From JAUILA01 sp050289805 (GTDB lineage: Bacteria; Bacteroidota; Bacteroidia; Cytophagales; Cyclobacteriaceae): 64,000 nt of DNA. The stretch spans positions 124,001-188,000 of the forward strand of contig JBNKGL010000005.1 of the NCBI GenBank assembly GCA_050289805.1. Direction: 5' to 3'. Numbering within the stretch: position 1 is the stretch's first letter; each line of letters opens with the position of its first letter. The notes under the pieces are model-generated. The model made no database searches. It was not told the origin of the DNA and saw only the letters and a program-made list of their open reading frames with translations. Positions 19,041-27,873 of this stretch are shown one piece after another. The position numbers and the translations under genes were made by a program.

Positions 19041-20198
19041 TTAGCGGATTATTTTAAAGAAGCGGCTCCACCTGATCTTGCTGAGGAAAGACTCGTCTCC
19101 GTCCAGGGACAGCCAGATAAAGAATCCTTTGCCTACGATATGGTCTGCCGGAACAAATCCCCAGAAGCGTGAGTCCAGTGAGTTGTTACGGTTGTCACCC
19201 ATCATGAAATAGTAATCCTGATTGAAGGTATAACTGGTTACTTCCTGGCCATCAATCAGTAGTTTTCCATCCTGAATTACCGCATCTTTATTATGGTCAA
19301 ACTCAGTAATGGCCTTTCCGTAAAGTGCGAGGGTTCTTTCGTTTATGTCTATGGTAGCACCTTCTTTTGGAACCCATAGCGGTCCAAACCATTCTTCATT
19401 CCAGGGGAATAATTCAGGATTAGCGGGGAAAACAGGATTAGCGGTATTGTACTCATACACGCCCTTTTCATGCTTCATCTGCGTGATGCTTTGTACAAAC
19501 TTCTGCGTTTCCAGTTTTGATTTTTCTTCCTCGGTAAGATGAAAAAGGTATTGAACCAGGTTGCCCTGTCTGCCCATGATACCTGCGGGTTTTTCAATTT
19601 CCAGGTTTTCAAGGACGCGTTCTGATATATCCACGTTGGAAATAACTGAATATGCGAATTGCATTTTTTCAGGCTTGTCAAACATCTCCCCGTTCACATA
19701 AAGTACCGCATCCTTTATCTCAAGGGTGTCCCCGGCTTCAGCCACACACCTTTTGATATAGTTGGTTTTAAGGTCAACAGGGTAGTCGATCCATTTGTCC
19801 TTATTGGGCTCTTCAAAATTACTTTCAGCGATCCCGGGCACATTGAATACCACCACATCATTACGCTTTACATGCGTGAAACCTGGCAGCCTGTATTGCG
19901 GAAGCTGAATTGCATCGGAATAGGAGGGAATATTGGTGAACCAGATCTTCTGATGGGTGAGGGGAACCTGAAGCGGTGTTGCCGGGGTTCGTGCGCCATA
20001 GTGGAACTTGCTCACAAAAAGAAAGTCACCAACCAGTAAGGACTTCTCCATGGAAGGAGTAGGTATTGTAAATGCTTCCATGATGAAAAAACGGATCAGT
20101 GTGGCGGCAATGACCGCAAACAAAATCGCATCCCCCCATTCACGCACTACTGATTTCTTCTTTTTCGGTTTCGTCTTTTTCCAGAATTTCCAGTTCAT
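19041..20198 (-). CDS. lepB: Signal peptidase I
   Basis: This is an S26 family leader peptidase that cleaves signal peptides on the periplasmic side of the inner membrane. After a Lys-rich N-terminus there is one membrane segment (AILFAVIAATLIRFF). The catalytic Ser lies in TIPTPSMEKSLLVGD and the general-base Lys in NYIKRCVAEAGD, and the C-terminal box is GDNRNNSLDSRFWGFVP. At 385 residues it is longer than E. coli LepB because of an insertion between the Lys box and the C-terminal box, as seen in other Bacteroidota. It lies 72 nt after dapB. Confidence 0.93.
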   Translation of the reverse strand: MNWKFWKKTKPKKKKSVVREWGDAILFAVIAATLIRFFIMEAFTIPTPSMEKSLLVGDFLFVSKFHYGARTPATPLQVPLTHQKIWFTNIPSYSDAIQLPQYRLPGFTHVKRNDVVVFNVPGIAESNFEEPNKDKWIDYPVDLKTNYIKRCVAEAGDTLEIKDAVLYVNGEMFDKPEKMQFAYSVISNVDISERVLENLEIEKPAGIMGRQGNLVQYLFHLTEEEKSKLETQKFVQSITQMKHEKGVYEYNTANPVFPANPELFPWNEEWFGPLWVPKEGATIDINERTLALYGKAITEFDHNKDAVIQDGKLLIDGQEVTSYTFNQDYYFMMGDNRNNSLDSRFWGFVPADHIVGKGFFIWLSLDGDESFLSKIRWSRFFKIIR

Positions 20199-20270
20199 GT
20201 CAGTTATTAAAAGTGTTATTGTTATATCAGTACCCCAAGTTGGGAAAAGCTTACAAAGAAAGATAAAAAA

Positions 20271-20984
20271 TCAGAAATCAAGGAATTCATCCATACCCAG
20301 TGCACCTTTTTTACCGGGGAGCCACTCTGCAACCAGTACTGCGCCAAGTGCGAATCCCCTTCTGGAGTGTGCCACATGTTTTAATTCGATGGTATCTTCT
20401 TCATTGCTGTAGACGACTGTATGGGTTCCGGGTACGTTTGGTTCACGCAGAGACTTTATGCTTAATTCAGCTGAATTGCCGGCAGCCCCTTCTACCCACT
20501 GATCTTTACGCCGGATATTTTCAAGAATGGTTTCCGCAATGGTTATCGCCGTACCACTTGGAGAATCCTTTTTTTCGGTATGATGAATTTCTTCCATCTG
20601 AATATCGTATGATGGAAAGCGTTCCATCACCCTTGCCAGGAATTCATTGAGTTTGAAAAAAATATTCACCCCGAGACTGTAATTTGATGCATAGAAAAAC
20701 GTACCGGATTGTTCCCTGCACAGTTCCAGAACTGCCGGACGCTGTGCCAGCCAGCCGGTAGTACCGCTCAAGACCGGTATTCCATTCCGCAGACACCACG
20801 ATATGTTTTCGACTGCTGCATCGGGCTGACTGAATTCTATCGCCACATCAGTATTGCCGGAGTTGAATTCCTCCCTTGAATCTGAATCTTTATCGATCCG
20901 CCCGATGATGTGATGACCACGTGAGAGTGCAATATCCTCGATGGTCTTACCCATTTTTCCATAGCCGAGTAATAAAATATTCAT
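20271..20984 (-). CDS. dapB: 4-hydroxy-tetrahydrodipicolinate reductase
   Basis: DapB catalyses the NAD(P)H-dependent reduction in lysine and meso-diaminopimelate synthesis. The N-terminal Rossmann motif is GYGKMGK, followed by SGTTGW and ASNYSLGVN, and the substrate loop is EIHHTEKKDSPSGTA with the catalytic His and Lys. It has 237 residues. The frame is open upstream to 21068, but the ATG at 20984 starts directly at the first Rossmann strand, 1 nt after the DUF5683 stop. Confidence 0.94.
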   Translation of the reverse strand: MNILLLGYGKMGKTIEDIALSRGHHIIGRIDKDSDSREEFNSGNTDVAIEFSQPDAAVENISWCLRNGIPVLSGTTGWLAQRPAVLELCREQSGTFFYASNYSLGVNIFFKLNEFLARVMERFPSYDIQMEEIHHTEKKDSPSGTAITIAETILENIRRKDQWVEGAAGNSAELSIKSLREPNVPGTHTVVYSNEEDTIELKHVAHSRRGFALGAVLVAEWLPGKKGALGMDEFLDF

Positions 20985-20985
20985 A

Positions 20986-21582
20986 TCAGAATTTAAGTTT
21001 AATGGAAATTCCTGACGAGAAACCCTGCGTATATCCTGCGAAATACGTTGGTTCCATGGATGGCTCAAATGAAAGCTGAAGATTGGGATTTAAGTCGAAT
21101 TCCTTCAGGTGGGCATCAATGTGGGCATCAGCAATCTGAAGTAAATAGAACACTCCGGTCATCGCTATCCAGAAATCCCTGTCCCGCCGTGCATTGTCGG
21201 TTAATGTTCTTGTTCTGTCCAGGTTCGCTCCTGTGGAGGAGCTATAGTTCGGATCTTCGAGGAATCCATAAATATCTGCTCTAAACCTGTTGTAGAGATC
21301 ATTATAGTAATTAACCGCCAGTCCAAGTCCTACAAAGCCGCCATATACCAGCGGGAGCTTCCAGTATTTCCGATTGTATATTTGCCCTGCGCCTGGCAAA
21401 ATCGCTGAATACAAAGACGCCCTTCGGGGGACAAATTTCTTGGCATACATTTCTATCTCCTCGATATCACGTACCTCGCGAACCGTATCAATTACGGTCG
21501 TGGGTATGGTATCCAACTGATTTTCCTGAGCCGATGCCCAGCTGCACATGCAAAAGAAAAGCAGGATTAAGAAATATTTCAT
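20986..21582 (-). CDS. DUF5683 domain protein, exported
   Basis: This 198-residue protein has a signal peptide (SWASAQ) and the DUF5683 pattern: RRASLYSAILPGAGQIYN followed by a hydrophobic YGGFVGLGLAVNYYND segment and a second hydrophobic stretch near residue 145. Its function is not established. In Bacteroidota it is often encoded, as here, next to parB and dapB. Its ATG overlaps the parB stop by one base (TAATG). Confidence 0.87.
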   Translation of the reverse strand: MKYFLILLFFCMCSWASAQENQLDTIPTTVIDTVREVRDIEEIEMYAKKFVPRRASLYSAILPGAGQIYNRKYWKLPLVYGGFVGLGLAVNYYNDLYNRFRADIYGFLEDPNYSSSTGANLDRTRTLTDNARRDRDFWIAMTGVFYLLQIADAHIDAHLKEFDLNPNLQLSFEPSMEPTYFAGYTQGFSSGISIKLKF

Positions 21583-22481
21583 TACATATCCAGAATGTCC
21601 AGAATACGGTTCAGATCATCAATGGAGACAAAGGGAATATGGATCTCTCCTTTTTTTCCATCAGAAGACCGGACTTGCACGCGACTCCCAAAGTGGGAGG
21701 AGAGCCTGCTTTGTAGCTTAGCAATTTCTTTGCCATTTTCAGGAGCTGCAGGTGGTGGAGTTTTTTTCTCCTTTACACCCGCACGTACCAGTGCTTCCAC
21801 TTTACGGACGGACAGGTCTTTTGCGAGAATTTCTCTGAAGATATCCAACTGCTCACTTACATCATCGACAGTGATGAGCGCACGTGCATGTCCCATGGAA
21901 ATTCGTTTATCACGAAGTCCTGCCTGGATATCCGGCGGTAGCTTTAACAGACGTAGGTAATTATTAACTGTACTTCGATCTTTACCCACACGATCACCCA
22001 ATTCTTCCTGTTTGAGGTCACATTCTGAAAGGAGACGCTGATAACTGAGGGCAACTTCAATGGCGTTCAGGTTCTCACGCTGAATGTTTTCAATGAGCGC
22101 CATTTCCAGCATTTGCTGGTCATCCGCGGTACGAATATATGCAGGAATGGAAGTAAGTCCGGCCATTTTGGAGGCCTGCATACGTCGTTCACCTGAAATG
22201 AGCTGATACTGTTTGTCATTCAGCTTGCGAACTGTGATAGGCTGTATTATTCCCTGAACCTTAATTGAGTCGGCTAATTCTCGGAGCGCCTGTTCATCGA
22301 AATGACTGCGGGGTTGAAAGGGGTTTACCTCTATGTACTCAAGGGGGATCTCATTGATGGAGCTTACCGCTTCTTTTGTATTCCTGGAATCAAACCGGCC
22401 TTCCAGCGGACTTGAATCATCCAGTAATGCCCCTAAGCCGCGCCCCAGTGCATTTCTCTTTTTCATTGGTTTTTTTGTCAT
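21582..22481 (-). CDS. parB: Chromosome partitioning protein ParB
   Basis: This 299-residue ParB/Spo0J protein spreads from parS sites and loads SMC. It has the N-terminal ALGRGLGALL motif, the ParB-N CTPase domain (NPFQPRSHFDEQAL, GERRMQASKMAG), a helix-turn-helix region (LIENIQRENLNAIEVA, GKDRSTVNNYLRLLKLP) and a C-terminal dimerisation domain. I chose the ATG at 22481, which starts MTKKPMKKRNALGRGLG. A TTG at 22520 lies inside parA and is less likely, and the ATG has an unusually good Shine-Dalgarno sequence. Confidence 0.93.
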   Translation of the reverse strand: MTKKPMKKRNALGRGLGALLDDSSPLEGRFDSRNTKEAVSSINEIPLEYIEVNPFQPRSHFDEQALRELADSIKVQGIIQPITVRKLNDKQYQLISGERRMQASKMAGLTSIPAYIRTADDQQMLEMALIENIQRENLNAIEVALSYQRLLSECDLKQEELGDRVGKDRSTVNNYLRLLKLPPDIQAGLRDKRISMGHARALITVDDVSEQLDIFREILAKDLSVRKVEALVRAGVKEKKTPPPAAPENGKEIAKLQSRLSSHFGSRVQVRSSDGKKGEIHIPFVSIDDLNRILDILDM

Positions 22482-22486
22482 GATCC

Positions 22487-22493
22487 CCTCCTT
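22487..22493 (-). promoter_or_regulatory. Strong Shine-Dalgarno sequence in front of parB
   Basis: On the minus strand AAGGAGG stands 5 nt before the parB ATG, in the 16 nt between parA and parB. Most genes in this window show no such sequence, in keeping with the weak use of Shine-Dalgarno pairing in Bacteroidota. It decides the parB start. Confidence 0.6.
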
Positions 22494-22497
22494 ACTT

Positions 22498-23268
22498 TCA
22501 GGTAAATCCGTTCTTTTCAAGAATCTCCTTGGCGAGGTTCAGGTAACTAACCGCCCCTTTACTTTCCGCATCATGGGCTATCGCGGGAATTCCGAAGCCC
22601 GGAGATTCACTTAATTTAATATTTCTCGGAATGATAGTATCAAAAACCATGCGCTTAAAGTGTGTACGGACCTCATCGACTACCTGATTTGACAATCGGA
22701 GTCGTACATCATACATAGTGAGTAAAATACCTTCAATCTCAAGCGCTGGATTTAACCGTTTCTGAATAATTTTTATGGTATTCAGCAATTTACCCAGGCC
22801 TTCCAATGCAAAATATTCACATTGTACGGGTATCAGCACTGAGTCTGATGCCGTTAATGAATTAATGGTAATCAATCCAAGTGAAGGAGAACAGTCGATA
22901 ATGATAAAATCATAGTCATCCCGTATTTCATCCAGCGCCATTTTCATTTTATCCTCCCGCTGCTCGATACTCACCATTTCAACTTCAGCTCCTACAAGAT
23001 TTATATGTGAAGGCAGAATATGAAGATAGTCTATGTCTGTCTCAACGATTGCTTCTGAAGCCGGAACACCATCCACCATACATTCATAGATGCTGTTTTC
23101 TACCTCCTTGGGGTTAATACCCAATCCAGAAGTGGAATTTGCCTGAGGATCTGCATCCACGACAAGTGTTTTATGTTCAAGAGCGGCCAGACTCGCGGCC
23201 AGGTTCATCGCGGTGGTCGTCTTACCAACACCACCTTTCTGATTTGCAATTGCAATAGTTTTACTCAT
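22498..23268 (-). CDS. parA: Chromosome partitioning ATPase ParA
   Basis: This 256-residue ParA/Soj ATPase has the deviant Walker A motif KGGVGKTT near the N-terminus, Walker A' (LVVDADPQANST) and Walker B (DFIIIDCSPSLG). It works with ParB to segregate the origin region. The ATG at 23268 is preferred to the TTG one codon earlier. It lies between the UPF0173 gene (7 nt upstream) and parB. Confidence 0.95.
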   Translation of the reverse strand: MSKTIAIANQKGGVGKTTTAMNLAASLAALEHKTLVVDADPQANSTSGLGINPKEVENSIYECMVDGVPASEAIVETDIDYLHILPSHINLVGAEVEMVSIEQREDKMKMALDEIRDDYDFIIIDCSPSLGLITINSLTASDSVLIPVQCEYFALEGLGKLLNTIKIIQKRLNPALEIEGILLTMYDVRLRLSNQVVDEVRTHFKRMVFDTIIPRNIKLSESPGFGIPAIAHDAESKGAVSYLNLAKEILEKNGFT

Positions 23269-23275
23269 CAAAAAA

Positions 23276-23956
23276 TTAAAAGTTTAGGGTCTCGCCAACA
23301 GACATGAGTATCAATTCAATTCCTGCATTTTTAAAAGCTTCCTTTGCTGCTTCGTGATCAATTTCGATCGGCGGAAAAGTATCATAATGCATGCCTATCA
23401 CCTTGCTGGCACCACAATATTTTGCCGCTTTCACTGCATCCTCAATGCCCATTGTGAAGTTATCTCCAATTGGCAGAAAAGCCAGGTCAAGTGCAACATC
23501 TTCCTTAATTTGTTTCATGTCCATATGCAGCGCAGTATCACCTGCATAGTAAAAAAATTTATTTTCAGCCTCAATGATAAATCCTGCAGGGTTTCCTCCA
23601 TAGCTCCCATCGGGCATACTGCTGGAATGCACCGCATTCACCATTTTCACCTTTCCGAAAGGCAGTTTCCAGCTCCCGCCAATATTCATTCCGTGCCCGT
23701 TTGAAAGGCCTTTTCCGGCAAACCACTGCACAACTTCATAATTACTTATGATCATGGCATCCGTTTCGCGACCAAAATATTCAACATCAGCTGTATGATC
23801 ACCGTGCCCGTGGGACAGTAAAATATAATCCGGCTGTATTCCTGTTACATCTATTTCCGAAGCCAGTTCATTGGGAGTAATAAACGGGTCAAGCAAAACC
23901 CGTATGTTGTTGATATCCAATTCAAAGCAAGAATGTCCGTAATAGGTAACTTTCAT
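23276..23956 (-). CDS. UPF0173 family metal-dependent hydrolase
   Basis: This 226-residue metallo-beta-lactamase-fold protein belongs to the UPF0173/YtkL group. It starts with MKVTYYGHSCFEL, has the metal motif SHGHGDHTAD, a second His in NAVHSSSMPDGSYGG and an Asp in FYYAGDTALH, and ends with a GMHYDTFPPIE segment. The physiological substrate is unknown. The ATG at 23956 is used rather than the TTG one codon upstream. It is the promoter-proximal gene of the parA-parB-DUF5683-dapB string. Confidence 0.9.
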   Translation of the reverse strand: MKVTYYGHSCFELDINNIRVLLDPFITPNELASEIDVTGIQPDYILLSHGHGDHTADVEYFGRETDAMIISNYEVVQWFAGKGLSNGHGMNIGGSWKLPFGKVKMVNAVHSSSMPDGSYGGNPAGFIIEAENKFFYYAGDTALHMDMKQIKEDVALDLAFLPIGDNFTMGIEDAVKAAKYCGASKVIGMHYDTFPPIEIDHEAAKEAFKNAGIELILMSVGETLNF

Positions 23957-24062
23957 CAAAGTAAAGATTTGGTTTTACAGGCATACAAAGATATAAGTTT
24001 ATTCGATTTGTATGGGGTAAACCCGAAGCAATTCCGTACTTCTTTTGATATATGATCAACGA

Positions 24063-24089
24063 AAAAGGCAGGTGGAACACCTGCCTTTT
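24063..24089 (-). terminator. Intrinsic terminator after yidC
   Basis: A perfect 12-bp stem (24063-24074 with 24078-24089, loop GAA, core GGCAGGTG) lies just past the yidC stop on the minus strand and is followed by a run of T. Confidence 0.85.
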
Positions 24090-24093
24090 CTGT

Positions 24094-25902
24094 TTATTTT
24101 TTCTTTTTCTTCGGCTTTTCCTGCTGTTGTTGCTGTTGCGCTTTCATTGCTGCTTCAAGCCGTTGCTGGAATTTTGATTTCTTCCGGGATCCGGCATTTT
24201 TCTTATTCTCTTCCAGAATAGTCCTGATCTTGTCATCATCAACAAACTTTCGAATGATCGCCTGCTGTCCGAATGTTACCAGGTTTGAAACAAAATAATA
24301 GAAGCTAAGCGCTGCAGGGTATGAATTCAATACAAACATGAATATGAGAGGCATCATATAGGTGAATGCCTTCATAGGTCCCTGAACCGTACTCACCTGC
24401 TGATTGGACCATGTATATAAAATAGTTGAAACCGTCATCAGCAATACAAACAAACTCACGTGGCTACCATAGAAAGGGATCGTAAAGGGAAGCTGGATGA
24501 AAGTATCATATGTACTCAGATCTTCTGCCCAAAGGAAAGGTTTGCCACGCAGTTCAATGGATTGGGGAAAAAAGTAGAACATCGCGAAAAGGATCGGCAT
24601 CTGTAAAAGCATCGGCACGCACCCACTCACGGGATTTACACCCACTTGCTGGTACAGCTTCATCGTTTCCTGCTGCGATGCAGACATGTCGTCGCCGTGT
24701 TTTTCCTTGATGGCGTCCATCTCCGGTTTTAACACCTTCATTTTTGCCATTGAGAGGTATGACTTGTATGACAACGGTGAAAGCACGAGCTTAATGATCA
24801 ATACCATAATGATGATGATCAGACCATAATTGCCGATAAAATTGTTCAGCAGGTCAAAAAGCGGAATAATGACAAACTTATTTACCCAAATCATCGGAGG
24901 CCATCCGAGGTAGAGGTTCTTAGAGAAATCCTCCGTAACGTCTTTCAGAATATGGTAATCATTAGGCCCGAAATAATAGGTCCATGCTGTAGAAGAGTTT
25001 TCCAGGGGCAGGGACAGTGATACCTGGGCCTCCTTCACTATGGAAGAATCGGCAAGGTCGGCCTGCATTTTAACCTCCGCATCCGTAAACCTGTTGGCGG
25101 CGATCATTCCGGAAACAAAGAAACGCTGTTTGATGGATACCCATTTCAACGGTTCCTCGAGTGATTTTTCTTCAAGACTATTGCTGCGTTCAGCCAGGCC
25201 GTCAAAGTCGCCACCTGTAGTATAATAATTGATTGTAGAATTCGTGCGGCTGAGTGTAATATCCTTTTCCTGCTTAATGAGATTGTCCCGCCAATCGAAT
25301 TTTACACTTTCCTGTACCCGTGCTCCGTTCAGTTTTAGCATATATCCAAGCTGATACCCGTCAGGGGGAAGGCTGTAAATATGTTCTACAGCACCGGAAG
25401 GAAGCGGAAGTGTAAACGCGACATAGGAAGTGTCGTTTTCCGTCCATGATTTTGACTGGTAGTACAATTCGGTAAGATCAATCAGACGGCCGTCTGCATT
25501 GACGCGCTGATGAATCCGGCTGGTTTCAGGGGTAAGGAGGTATAGCGGTTTCCCGTCATAGGTGGTGAAGTCTTTCAGCTCCACAATGGCTACCTGACCT
25601 CCGAAAGAAGAGAAGGTAAGTGCTACCTTGCTGTTTTCCATTTTCACCTCTTCCTCTGTTCCACGGGCACCGGCAGCGAAGATGCCCAGTCGTTGTCTCG
25701 CAGTTTCGTCAAACAGCGAATCGGGGAGTGATGTATCTGGCTGTTCAGAAATATCGGTGGATTGTTCCGGGGTTATGCTTTCAGTGACCTGCTCAGTCTG
25801 CGCCAGGGGTTCTTCCTTCGGTGGCTCCGGGGAGAAGAACTGAAAGTACAGTAGTAATAATAATGCCATTAGCATTAACCCTATCGCCTGATTCCTATCC
25901 AT
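24094..25902 (-). CDS. yidC: Membrane protein insertase YidC
   Basis: YidC inserts and folds inner-membrane proteins alone or with SecYEG. This 602-residue protein has an N-terminal membrane anchor (IGLMLMALLLLLYFQFF), an acidic linker, and the large periplasmic beta domain (about residues 70-330). The conserved five-helix core includes the GNYGLIIIIMVLIIKLVLSP segment and PILFAMFYFFPQSIELRG. The tail is basic and Gln-rich, ending in KKKKK, which should contact the ribosome. It follows pyrG by 20 nt and ends at a strong terminator. Confidence 0.95.
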   Translation of the reverse strand: MDRNQAIGLMLMALLLLLYFQFFSPEPPKEEPLAQTEQVTESITPEQSTDISEQPDTSLPDSLFDETARQRLGIFAAGARGTEEEVKMENSKVALTFSSFGGQVAIVELKDFTTYDGKPLYLLTPETSRIHQRVNADGRLIDLTELYYQSKSWTENDTSYVAFTLPLPSGAVEHIYSLPPDGYQLGYMLKLNGARVQESVKFDWRDNLIKQEKDITLSRTNSTINYYTTGGDFDGLAERSNSLEEKSLEEPLKWVSIKQRFFVSGMIAANRFTDAEVKMQADLADSSIVKEAQVSLSLPLENSSTAWTYYFGPNDYHILKDVTEDFSKNLYLGWPPMIWVNKFVIIPLFDLLNNFIGNYGLIIIIMVLIIKLVLSPLSYKSYLSMAKMKVLKPEMDAIKEKHGDDMSASQQETMKLYQQVGVNPVSGCVPMLLQMPILFAMFYFFPQSIELRGKPFLWAEDLSTYDTFIQLPFTIPFYGSHVSLFVLLMTVSTILYTWSNQQVSTVQGPMKAFTYMMPLIFMFVLNSYPAALSFYYFVSNLVTFGQQAIIRKFVDDDKIRTILEENKKNAGSRKKSKFQQRLEAAMKAQQQQQQEKPKKKKK

Positions 25903-25922
25903 ATCTTTCTGTTACTTATTAA

Positions 25923-27548
25923 TTAATCTTTCGGGTTACTGATTTTATACTGATGCGCAGCCTGCACAAATTTCACAAATAGCGGATGCGGGTTCAGCAC
26001 AGTACTTTTTAATTCAGGATGAAATTGTGTTCCTACAAACCAGGGATGATCGTTCAACTCTATCACCTCAACGAGGCCGGTATCCGGATTGATTCCAACA
26101 GCTTTCATTCCTTTGGCTTCCATCTTTTTAAGGTATTTGTTATTGAATTCATACCTGTGCCGATGGCGCTCACTGATCTTGGACTTGCCGTACGCGGTCA
26201 TTGCCTTGCTTCCCTTTTGGAGATCACAAGGATACGCACCTAAACGCATCGTTCCACCCTTATCAATAATATTTTTTTGCTCATCCATAAGATCTATTAC
26301 GGGATCCGGCGTTTTTTCGTCGAGTTCTGTAGAGGATGCTTTCTTGAGGTTGAGTACATTTCGGGCAAATTCGATTACAGCGCACTGCATGCCCAGGCAG
26401 ATGCCAAAAAACGGGATTTTATTTTCCCTGACATACCGTACGGCTTCTATCTTACCTTCCACACCGCGTTCGCCAAATCCGGGTGCTACCAGGATTCCAT
26501 CCATTCGATCCAAAATCGAAGCGCAATTAGCTTTATCGATCGTTTCAGAGGAGATCCAGTGAACATTCACCTTGCATTCGTTTACGACACCTGCGTGAAT
26601 GAAGGCTTCATTGATCGATTTATATGCATCGGGCAATTCAACATATTTCCCTACAAGGCCGATATTTATTTCGTCACCCGGATTTTTCAATTTACCCAGG
26701 AAATTTTTCCATTGCTCGAGGTCTGGTTCCGTTTTATTAGGTATCCGAAGCTTTGATAATACCCTTTCGGCCAGTTTTTCCTTCTTCATTAGGAGCGGAA
26801 CGTCGTAAATCGATTCGGCATCCAGTGCTTCAATGACCGAATTGATATTGACGTTACAGAAAAGTGCGACTTTTTTCCTGATTTCCATCGGTAATCGCCT
26901 TTCAGAACGGCAAACAAGTATATCAGGCTGAATTCCGGCCTCCAGTAGTTGCTTTACTGAATGTTGCGTTGGCTTGGTTTTCAATTCCTTTGCAGCGCTG
27001 AGGTAAGGTATCAGGGTAAGGTGGATTACCAGGAAATTATTGGCCCCAACTTCCCACTTTACCTGTCGGACCGCCTCAATAAACGGGAGCGATTCAATGT
27101 CACCAACACAACCTCCAATCTCGGTGATTACGAAGTCATATTCGCCGCTTTCGCCCAATAAATAGACATTTCGCTTGATCTCGTCAGTAATGTGGGGAAC
27201 AACCTGAACCGTTTTGCCCAGATATTCTCCGCGGCGCTCCTTGGTAATTACATTATTGTAAATACGCCCTGTCGTAATATTATTGGCCTGTGAGGTTGGT
27301 CTGTTGAGGAATCTTTCATAATGACCCAGGTCGAGATCGGTCTCAGCGCCGTCGTCGGTCACAAAACACTCTCCGTGTTCATAGGGGTTCAGCGTCCCTG
27401 GATCAATATTTATATACGGGTCGAACTTCTGTATGGTAACCTTGAACCCCCGCGCCTGCAGCAGTTTGCCCAGCGAAGCAGAGATTATACCTTTACCTAA
27501 TGACGAAGTCACGCCGCCCGTGACGAAAATGTATTTTGCGGTGGCCAT
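25923..27548 (-). CDS. pyrG: CTP synthase
   Basis: CTP synthase converts UTP to CTP using ATP and glutamine. The 541-residue protein has the N-terminal synthetase domain (FVTGGVTSSLGKGI, FDPYINIDPGTLNPYEHGE) and a C-terminal class I glutamine amidotransferase with the nucleophile Cys in FGICLGMQCAV and the catalytic His-Pro-Glu in QFHPELKS. It is the first gene of a two-gene unit with yidC. Confidence 0.96.
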   Translation of the reverse strand: MATAKYIFVTGGVTSSLGKGIISASLGKLLQARGFKVTIQKFDPYINIDPGTLNPYEHGECFVTDDGAETDLDLGHYERFLNRPTSQANNITTGRIYNNVITKERRGEYLGKTVQVVPHITDEIKRNVYLLGESGEYDFVITEIGGCVGDIESLPFIEAVRQVKWEVGANNFLVIHLTLIPYLSAAKELKTKPTQHSVKQLLEAGIQPDILVCRSERRLPMEIRKKVALFCNVNINSVIEALDAESIYDVPLLMKKEKLAERVLSKLRIPNKTEPDLEQWKNFLGKLKNPGDEINIGLVGKYVELPDAYKSINEAFIHAGVVNECKVNVHWISSETIDKANCASILDRMDGILVAPGFGERGVEGKIEAVRYVRENKIPFFGICLGMQCAVIEFARNVLNLKKASSTELDEKTPDPVIDLMDEQKNIIDKGGTMRLGAYPCDLQKGSKAMTAYGKSKISERHRHRYEFNNKYLKKMEAKGMKAVGINPDTGLVEVIELNDHPWFVGTQFHPELKSTVLNPHPLFVKFVQAAHQYKISNPKD

Positions 27549-27585
27549 AAGTTATGGAAAATGTTGTGGCTTAACTTATGGGACA

Positions 27586-27593
27586 CAAAGGTA
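27586..27593 (-). promoter_or_regulatory. -7 promoter element of pyrG
   Basis: On the minus strand TACCTTTG matches TAnnTTTG and would start transcription about 35 nt before the pyrG ATG. No good -33 element is seen. Confidence 0.55.
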
Positions 27594-27821
27594 ACGGAAT
27601 ATGCCGAATTAGATAGTACTATGGGTAAAAATATGTACCAAAATTACTCGCTCACCTGATCTCAGGAACTTACAGCGAGGGTCCCGCATTCCGCCGATTG
27701 TTAACGTTGCTCAACGTCAATACCGTGCTTTTCCATGGTTAAAGGTGTTCATTTTACATTCAAACCTTACGCATGATGTGTCAGAGGGGGTTTCCGGCCC
27801 CTTCCAGAGTGTATTTATAGG

Positions 27822-27829
27822 TATGTTTG
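27822..27829 (+). promoter_or_regulatory. -7 promoter element of the PKD protein gene
   Basis: TATGTTTG matches TAnnTTTG and lies 44 nt before the ATG at 27874. The -33 region is not recognisable. Confidence 0.5.
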
Positions 27830-27873
27830 AATCTGGTGGAAGTACGAGTTTTAGTTTGAATTTTTTCAACTCC

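Larger units (their letters stand above)
27549..27873. other. 325-bp divergent intergenic region between pyrG and the PKD protein gene
   Basis: It holds outward-facing -7 elements for both genes (27586-27593 minus, 27822-27829 plus), an inverted repeat ACGTTG-CT-CAACGT at 27704-27717 and a GGGG/CCCC hairpin near 27787-27801. The plus frame is open back to a TTG at 27745 but has no coding character. I see no small gene here. Confidence 0.5.

Noticed and set aside
23957..23964. Minus-strand TTACTTTG directly in front of the UPF0173 gene
   Set aside because: It ends one base before the ATG, so transcription would start inside the gene, and position 2 of the element does not match.
27745..27873. 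N-terminal extension of the PKD protein from a TTG start
   Set aside because: The extension contains the -7 promoter element and precedes a normal signal peptide that begins at the ATG at 27874.
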